Shown: positions 59,094 through 64,000 of the stretch, in pieces | How the letters are laid out: each line of letters begins with the position of its first letter | Position numbering within the stretch: position 1 is the first letter of the stretch | Assembly: GCA_964531225.1 (NCBI GenBank) | Contig: CAZHDB010000005.1 | Location: 27,490-91,489, forward strand | Length of the DNA stretch: 64,000 nt | Reading direction: 5' to 3' | DNA from: CAZHDB01 sp964531225 | Lineage (GTDB): Archaea > Thermoproteota > Thermoprotei_A > Sulfolobales > Desulfurococcaceae | Program-made: the position numbers and the translations under genes | The notes under the pieces: model-generated | Told to the model about the DNA's origin: nothing | What the model saw: only the letters and a program-made list of their open reading frames with translations | Databases searched by the model: none

Positions 59094-59543
59094 ATGATTA
59101 TTATCACAGCTCTATTATTAGGTTTAAGCTTTTCTATGATAGCTTTATATCTGGCATATTCTATTTCGAAAACAAAATTCTTTCGAGAAGCATTTGAATT
59201 TCTTGCAACATATTCTAGTGAGTCCATAGGAAAGGATAAGCGGAGTATGAGAAAGCTACGTAAGATAAAGAAGCAATTAGATAGAGCTAAAAGAAGGTTA
59301 ATGCTTTTATTCTTTATCCATTTAGCAATATTTATGTTATCATATACTGCACTTATATCGACGACCTATCTAGTTATTCCGGTGCAAGATATAATTGTAA
59401 GAATTCCCATAGGGATACCATTAATTAGCGGTACTATAGATGGACATTATGTTACCCATATATTGTTTATAGCATTCATAGGTTTTATGGCCCCATCATA
59501 CTTATTCGCAAAAATAGTTAAGATGACACAGCCGGTTAAATAA
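59094..59543 (+). CDS. EMC3/DUF106-like Oxa1-superfamily membrane insertase
   Basis: 149 aa from ATG 59094 (TTG 59073 extends it). Three hydrophobic segments (IIITALLLGLSFSMIALYLAY, LMLLFFIHLAIFMLSYTAL, IAFIGFMAPSYLFAKIV) and a basic coiled coil between the first two (KDKRSMRKLRKIKKQLDRAKRRL split at RKL). This is the Ylp1/DUF106 type found downstream of secY in archaea, related to EMC3 and TMCO1. It probably inserts membrane proteins. Confidence 0.8.
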   Translation: MIIITALLLGLSFSMIALYLAYSISKTKFFREAFEFLATYSSESIGKDKRSMRKLRKIKKQLDRAKRRLMLLFFIHLAIFMLSYTALISTTYLVIPVQDIIVRIPIGIPLISGTIDGHYVTHILFIAFIGFMAPSYLFAKIVKMTQPVK

Positions 59544-59624
59544 ATTATAAAATACCGATAAAGCTTTTAGGCTTAAAACACTTGATATGAGAGTTTAGAA
59601 GTAATGCTGTGGAGGTATCAAGTG

Positions 59625-59903
59625 ATGCCTAGGCCTGGTTTAAGAACACACTCTAAAAGAAGAGTTTATAGAAGAACTCCAGGTGGTAGGACGGTTATAC
59701 ACTATGAACCACGTAAACCGGGCATTGCTAGATGCGCTATATGCGGTAGACCATTAAATGGAGTACCGAGGCTAAGATCGTCAAAGCTTAGAAAACTTTC
59801 TAAAACTGAAAAGAGGCCTGAAAGACCTTATGGAGGATACATTTGCCATAAATGTCTTGCTAAAGCTTTAAAGGCTTCTATTAGAGAAATGAGTTCTCTC
59901 TAA
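59625..59903 (+). CDS. rpl34e: ribosomal protein L34e (eL34)
   Basis: 92 aa from ATG 59625, the eighth codon of a longer frame; GGAGGT lies before it. MPRPGLRTHSKRRVYRRTPG is the family start; CAICG and CHKC form a zinc site. Confidence 0.93.
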   Translation: MPRPGLRTHSKRRVYRRTPGGRTVIHYEPRKPGIARCAICGRPLNGVPRLRSSKLRKLSKTEKRPERPYGGYICHKCLAKALKASIREMSSL

Positions 59904-59964
59904 ATTAACCTAATTGTTTAAATACTCTACTTATTCTCGATAGATACACAGGTGTTTAATCAGG

Positions 59965-60510
59965 TTGCCGGTAATAGTTGTTAGTGGGCCGCCTGGTAGC
60001 GGTAAAACTACTCAGGCCAAATTAATTGCTGAATATTATGGATTAGAATATTATTCTGCTGGGATGATATTTAGGAAAATAGCTAAAGATAGAGGTGTTT
60101 CTCTCGAAGAATTAAGTAGAATAGCCGCTAAAGATCCGAGTATTGATTTAGAGATTGATAGTAAGAGTTTAGAGATTGCTAGAAAAGGAAACGTCGTTAT
60201 TGATGGTCACCTGACTGCATGGATCGTATCAGAATATGCTGATCTAAGGATACTTGTTACAGCTCCATTATTGACTAGAATAAAAAGAATTGCTCAACGA
60301 GATAAAATACCTTTTTCTAAGGCCGTTAAAGAAACAATTAATCGCGAATATTATCAAGTAATAAGATTTATAGAATATTATGGAATTGATCCTAGGGAAA
60401 CAAATGTATTTGATATTATTGTTAATACAGAACATTACACAATCGAGGAGACTTTCAATATTATAAAGAGATCTATAGATAAAATTTTAAAGGCTAAAAA
60501 CATTAGGTAG
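59965..60510 (+). CDS. cmk: cytidylate kinase
   Basis: 181 aa, TTG start after AGGTG. P-loop VVSGPPGSGKTTQAKLIA, the NMP-binding DGHLTAWIV and lid RDKIPFSKAVKE mark an archaeal CMP kinase, which phosphorylates CMP/dCMP. It is placed between L34e and L14e as in other crenarchaea. Confidence 0.92.
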   Translation: MPVIVVSGPPGSGKTTQAKLIAEYYGLEYYSAGMIFRKIAKDRGVSLEELSRIAAKDPSIDLEIDSKSLEIARKGNVVIDGHLTAWIVSEYADLRILVTAPLLTRIKRIAQRDKIPFSKAVKETINREYYQVIRFIEYYGIDPRETNVFDIIVNTEHYTIEETFNIIKRSIDKILKAKNIR

Positions 60511-60539
60511 CTAGCTAGTAATAGTGGGGTGGATAAGAA

Positions 60540-60830
60540 ATGCCAGCCATAGAGATTGGCAGAATATGTGTTAAAATTGCTGGACGTGAAGCTGGTAGAA
60601 AATGTGTTATCGTGGATATTATAGATGATAACTTTGTACTAATTACGGGTCCCAAGAGCCTGACTGGTGTAAAGCGGAGACGAGTAAATATAAAACATAT
60701 TGAGCCACTCGACAAAATTATTGACATACCCAAAGGAGCATCTGATGAAGATGTACTGAAAGCGATAGCTAATGCAGGACTAACCGATTTTATGAAGGAG
60801 ATAGTTAAACCAAAGCTTACTCCCGTCTAA
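60540..60830 (+). CDS. rpl14e: ribosomal protein L14e (eL14)
   Basis: 96 aa. EIGRICVKIAGREAGRKCVI and GPKSLTGVKRRRVNIKHIEP are typical. GGGGTGG precedes the ATG. Confidence 0.93.
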   Translation: MPAIEIGRICVKIAGREAGRKCVIVDIIDDNFVLITGPKSLTGVKRRRVNIKHIEPLDKIIDIPKGASDEDVLKAIANAGLTDFMKEIVKPKLTPV

Positions 60831-60931
60831 ATAGTATTTATTTATTATATTACTGTAAGTATTTTATGAGTATTATTTGGTTTATTAAGTGTTTTAATTA
60901 ATAATTAGAAGAAATAGGTATATTACTATAC

Positions 60932-60941
60932 TCTATAAAAT
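60932..60941 (+). promoter_or_regulatory. TATA box of cbf5
   Basis: TCTATAAAAT centred near 60937, predicting initiation near 60963; the leader carries GAGGGAG. The AT-rich gap 60831-60961 shows nothing else. Confidence 0.5.
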
Positions 60942-60976
60942 AGTTTGAGGTATAGTAATTATTGAGGGAGATATTA

Positions 60977-62023
60977 TTGAGTGCTAAAGAAGGCTTAGAA
61001 TTCCTAAATAAATTGATAAAGTATAGTGGTTTAGAACAAGAATGGATTATATTACGTGATGAGGAAACAGATCCAAATTATGGTATTTTGCCTTTTAAGA
61101 GGGAAATTAATGAGCATATTAGGAATGGTGTTATAAATATTGACAAGCCACCTGGTCCTACAAGTCATGAAGTTGTTGCATGGATTAAGCGTATGCTTGG
61201 ATTAAGTAAGGCTGGACATGGAGGTACTCTTGATCCGAAAGTTACTGGTGTTCTGCCTGTTGCTCTTGAGAATGCTACTAAAGTTATAGGTAATGTCGTT
61301 CATACAAGTAAAGAGTATGTGATGGTTATTCAATTACATGAACCAGTACCTCGAGAACAGCTTGAAAAAGTCCTCAAGGAGTTTACTGGAAAAATTTATC
61401 AAAAACCACCGTTAAGATCTAGTGTTAAAAGAACTATTCGTATTAGAACGATACATTATATAGAACTACTTGAATATGATGGTAGATATGCATTAGTTAA
61501 GGTAGGTTGTGAAGCAGGTACGTATATGAGAAAATTAGCTCATGATGTGGGGTTAGTTTTAGGTGTTGGAGCTCATATGAGAGAGCTTCGCAGAACTAGA
61601 ACGGGTCCATTTAAGGAAGATAGTACTCTTGTTAAGATGCAGGAATTGTCTGAAGCTATTTATTTGTGGAAAGAAGAAGGTAATGAGAAACTTCTTAGAA
61701 GGATAATATTGCCTGTTGAAGTAGCTACTTGTCATCTGCCAAAGATCGTCATTAGAGATACAGCCGTAGATGCCATAGCCCATGGAGCCCACTTAGCTGT
61801 ACCAGGTATTGTTAGACTTACGAACGATGTAGTCAAAGGATCGAGGGTTGCAATCTATACTCTAAAAGGTGAATTAGTGGCTCTAGGACAGGCTCAATAT
61901 AATGCTGAAGAGATAGCTAGGATGAATCGTGGAATAGTTGTTAAAATAACACGTGTTTACATGAAACCTGGTATATATCCTTCTGTTTGGAAAAAACGTG
62001 GGGCTGCTAGAAAAGGTGGTTAG
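60977..62023 (+). CDS. cbf5: tRNA/rRNA pseudouridine synthase Cbf5
   Basis: 348 aa from TTG 60977, with GAGGGAG 6 nt upstream; the TTG at 60962 precedes that site. Catalytic domain INIDKPPGPTSHEVVAWIKR, the catalytic Asp in HGGTLDPKVTGVLPVAL, and a C-terminal PUA domain from about residue 260. In archaea it works with Nop10, Gar1 and L7Ae on H/ACA guides and can act alone on tRNA U55. Confidence 0.94.
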   Translation: MSAKEGLEFLNKLIKYSGLEQEWIILRDEETDPNYGILPFKREINEHIRNGVINIDKPPGPTSHEVVAWIKRMLGLSKAGHGGTLDPKVTGVLPVALENATKVIGNVVHTSKEYVMVIQLHEPVPREQLEKVLKEFTGKIYQKPPLRSSVKRTIRIRTIHYIELLEYDGRYALVKVGCEAGTYMRKLAHDVGLVLGVGAHMRELRRTRTGPFKEDSTLVKMQELSEAIYLWKEEGNEKLLRRIILPVEVATCHLPKIVIRDTAVDAIAHGAHLAVPGIVRLTNDVVKGSRVAIYTLKGELVALGQAQYNAEEIARMNRGIVVKITRVYMKPGIYPSVWKKRGAARKGG

Positions 62024-62609
62024 CCAACACTACTTCTCGAAAAAGCCTTCTAGGAAAGGGAAAAAACAGTATATATCATTATTTATTCACGGATATACTT
62101 TTGAATTTTTGACATATTCCAGTTTATTTTCGGGAAAGGAAGTTGATTTGGGTACTCATCTATTATTAGAAAACATAAAGATACCTGATAAAGGCAATGT
62201 ATTAGATATAGGATGTGGTTATGGAGTTATAGGCATTGTATTAGCAAAGCTTAATCCTATGCTTAGAGTATATCTGGTTGATATAAATGATCTTGCTGTA
62301 AAGACCGCTAAATATAATGCGCAATTAAATAATGTAGCTGATCGCGTAATCGTCCTCAAAGGCGATCTATACGAACCCGTGAAAAACCTGGTATTCAAGG
62401 CAATATATTCTAATCCTCCATTGTCTGCAGGTAAGGATGTTGTTAATCAATTATTTATTGAAGCAAAGAAATACCTAACTAATGACGGTTTTCTCCAAAT
62501 AGTATTAGCCAAGGGACATGAATACTATTTAGACTTAATAGAAAAGAACTATACTAATCTAGAAAAGAAGAGTAAGAAAGGATATTTAATAATAGTAGCA
62601 TATAAATGA
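61998..62609 (+). CDS. class I SAM-dependent methyltransferase (RsmC-like)
   Basis: 203 aa overlapping cbf5 by 26 nt; GTG 61998 or 62016 may start. SAM motif I NVLDIGCGYGVIGIVLA, motif II VYLVDINDLA, and NPPLS motif IV point to the N2-guanine or adenine methyltransferases related to RsmC. A role in rRNA or tRNA modification is inferred, helped by coupling with Cbf5. Confidence 0.82.
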   Translation: MGLLEKVVSQHYFSKKPSRKGKKQYISLFIHGYTFEFLTYSSLFSGKEVDLGTHLLLENIKIPDKGNVLDIGCGYGVIGIVLAKLNPMLRVYLVDINDLAVKTAKYNAQLNNVADRVIVLKGDLYEPVKNLVFKAIYSNPPLSAGKDVVNQLFIEAKKYLTNDGFLQIVLAKGHEYYLDLIEKNYTNLEKKSKKGYLIIVAYK

Positions 62610-62987
62610 TTACTAAATACGCTATATCGTTATAAACTATTAAGGATCAGAAATCAGTACTATGTAAATACTAACACCTGCTCCAGCAGTATTTCTATGG
62701 AATAATTATTGAAGCAACTCTATACAGTATGAAGTGGCCGCTTCCTAGCAACACTAGTTATGAATGTTGCAACGGTAAGGCAGTGTTAATTATTCTCTTA
62801 GCAACTTTGAACTTGTTCCTCAATATGCCATTATTTATGTACTTTCTATGGAGTTTAAAGAAGAAAAGCACAAAAATTATAATAAACCCTACATGCTATA
62901 CTTACACTGCACTTTCTCTGCAATATTTTATAAATAATATAATATTGTTTAAGTCTAATTCTCTTAAAAATATATTAAAATCGCAAG
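62610..62987. other. 378-nt gap, no gene supported
   Basis: A frame of 108 codons (62729-63055) runs into the tRNA and its last 20 codons are tRNA antisense, so I do not accept it. A hairpin GCAACA (62748-62753) / TGTTGC (62765-62770) is the only structure noted; the rest is AT-rich and featureless. Confidence 0.6.
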
Positions 62988-63074
62988 CGCCGGGGGCGGG
63001 ATTTGAACCCGCGCGGGCCGTCATGACCCACCGGCTCTCCAGGCCGGCCCCTTAGACCGCTCGGGCACCCCGGC
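62988..63074 (-). tRNA. tRNA-Ser (anticodon GGA)
   Basis: 87 nt with a long variable arm. The acceptor GCCGGGG pairs with CCCCGGC, the anticodon loop CUGGAGA is closed by CCGGC/GCCGG, and the T arm has GGGTTCAAATCCC. Discriminator G, no encoded CCA. The long variable arm and loop sequence establish serine identity. A TATA-like AATAAATAAAATA lies upstream on the minus strand. Confidence 0.95.
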
Positions 63075-63274
63075 TCAAACTATTTTATTTATTGATAGGG
63101 CTTTATAAGGATGGTTGTCTAGAGTTTATAATGTGTTTGACTTTTAAGCCTTTAAACATTTTATTTATAAATTAAACATATTCTCGATAACATGTATAAC
63201 TTATACAGTAGATTTAATAGGTATCAAAAGCATACATAGGGGACAACAACTATAGTTTGTACTGGGTTATCTAA

Positions 63275-63931
63275 ATGTCTAATAGTCTAGGTCATAGGTC
63301 GAAAATGGATATTATGTGGACTATTCTTGACTTTATTAATCGTGAAGGGGTTGCGGGTAAAACTCATGTATTGTATGCTGCTAATCTGAATTCAAGATCA
63401 TTTAAGAAGTTCATTAATGAACTTATTGGTATTGGAGCCATTAAAGTTAGGAGAGTTGATGGAAGAACCCATTATACTATGACAACATATGGTTATAAAT
63501 TACTGTATCTTTTGACTAATGTTAGGGAAATACTTAATAATAAATCACTTGTTAGAGCAAAAATATTTACAAATAAAGCTATGTCGGAGGTCATTAGAAA
63601 TAAGTTGAAATTTAGTGATGATAATTCAATAGATTACGGAAAATGTGTATATGGAGAATCTGATCTCGAGTATATAATAGATATTATAGAAAGCGATACG
63701 GGTTCCTATGCCGTACTTAGCTTAAGCTCAAATATGAATAAAGAAGATGTAGTTAATGTACTTGGTAAAGGCTTGCTAATACTTATAGATACTGATCTTA
63801 AATGTATATTTGTTATAAGTCATAATCTAGATCACATTATTCCCAGATTTAGGAATTTATTTAATAAATTAAATATTGATTACAATCGTTACATGTTTAT
63901 AGTTGTAGATGAACAATATTATATTAACTAG
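63275..63931 (+). CDS. winged-helix DNA-binding protein
   Basis: 218 aa. Residues 10-85 are an archaeal winged helix (IMWTILDFINREGVAGKTHV, SFKKFINELIGIGAIKVRR, YGYKLLYLL) of the HTH_45 kind. The remainder is an alpha/beta ligand or dimerisation domain without a recognised family. ATG 63275 has only a weak GGGTTAT ahead. It is likely a transcription factor; its targets are unknown. Confidence 0.7.
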   Translation: MSNSLGHRSKMDIMWTILDFINREGVAGKTHVLYAANLNSRSFKKFINELIGIGAIKVRRVDGRTHYTMTTYGYKLLYLLTNVREILNNKSLVRAKIFTNKAMSEVIRNKLKFSDDNSIDYGKCVYGESDLEYIIDIIESDTGSYAVLSLSSNMNKEDVVNVLGKGLLILIDTDLKCIFVISHNLDHIIPRFRNLFNKLNIDYNRYMFIVVDEQYYIN

Positions 63932-64000
63932 ATAAAATTGGTAACTAAATACATATCTTTTATACATACACTTTATCCATATATTAGATGCCTTATCTTC

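Noticed and set aside
62729..63055. 108-codon open frame with a hydrophobic segment
   Set aside because: No ribosome binding site; its last part is the antisense of tRNA-Ser, so the frame is accidental.
1..64000. CRISPR arrays
   Set aside because: No regularly spaced repeats were seen anywhere in the window.

Overview
The window is chromosomal DNA of a hyperthermophilic crenarchaeon of the order Desulfurococcales, most likely Staphylothermus or a close relative. Supporting this are reverse gyrase, two Alba proteins, a Cren7 homologue, a crenarchaeal Rpo13-like RNA polymerase subunit, AT-rich DNA with GAGGTG-type ribosome binding sites, frequent GTG/TTG starts, and above all a 1.5 kaa tetrabrachion-type S-layer stalk protein.

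1-9.7 kb holds mixed housekeeping genes: ThrRS, RadA, a prepilin/preflagellin-type peptidase, a HIT hydrolase, a class III aminotransferase and small zinc proteins. 9.8-14.2 kb is a chromatin/topology block: two alba genes flanking reverse gyrase. 14.3-19.7 kb has small unknown genes, an XPB-type helicase, the decayed remnant of a TnpB (IS200/IS605-type) gene, a PRTase-domain regulator and an AbrB-ACT regulator. 19.8-29.6 kb has a DUF72 protein, PCNA, a probable Rpo13, a membrane-anchored HerA/VirB4-type ATPase, an Lhr-like helicase and a PAPS-reductase/ferredoxin fusion.

29.8-40.6 kb is the cell-surface region. Tetrabrachion is followed by two proteins with pilin-like N-termini and then a compact cluster that I read as the Ced DNA-import system: a CedA1-like two-helix pilin candidate, CedA, a tiny CedA2-like protein and the CedB ATPase. 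40.7-62.0 kb is the large ribosomal-protein cluster, from a SPOUT methyltransferase and L3-L4-L23-L2, through S19-L22-S3-L29-Rpp29-S17-L14-L24-S4e-L5-S14-S8-L6-L32e-L19e-L18-S5-L30-L15-SecY, to an EMC3-like protein, L34e, CMP kinase, L14e and Cbf5. It is interrupted after L2 by a Cren7-like gene and a MoxR/VWA pair. The window ends with a methyltransferase, a tRNA-Ser(GGA) and a winged-helix protein.

The most notable hidden layer is RNA. Seven sequences with C/D-box guide sRNA architecture (C, guide, D', C', guide, D) can be read in or beside short intergenic gaps. Three of them run into the 5' end of a reading frame. Some guides match conserved 16S rRNA or tRNA D-arm sequence recalled from memory. 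A separate GC-rich, strongly self-complementary element of about 90 nt lies after the DUF72 gene. Four genes below the usual length cut-off were added: a 51-aa zinc ribbon, CedA2-like, Cren7-like and S14.
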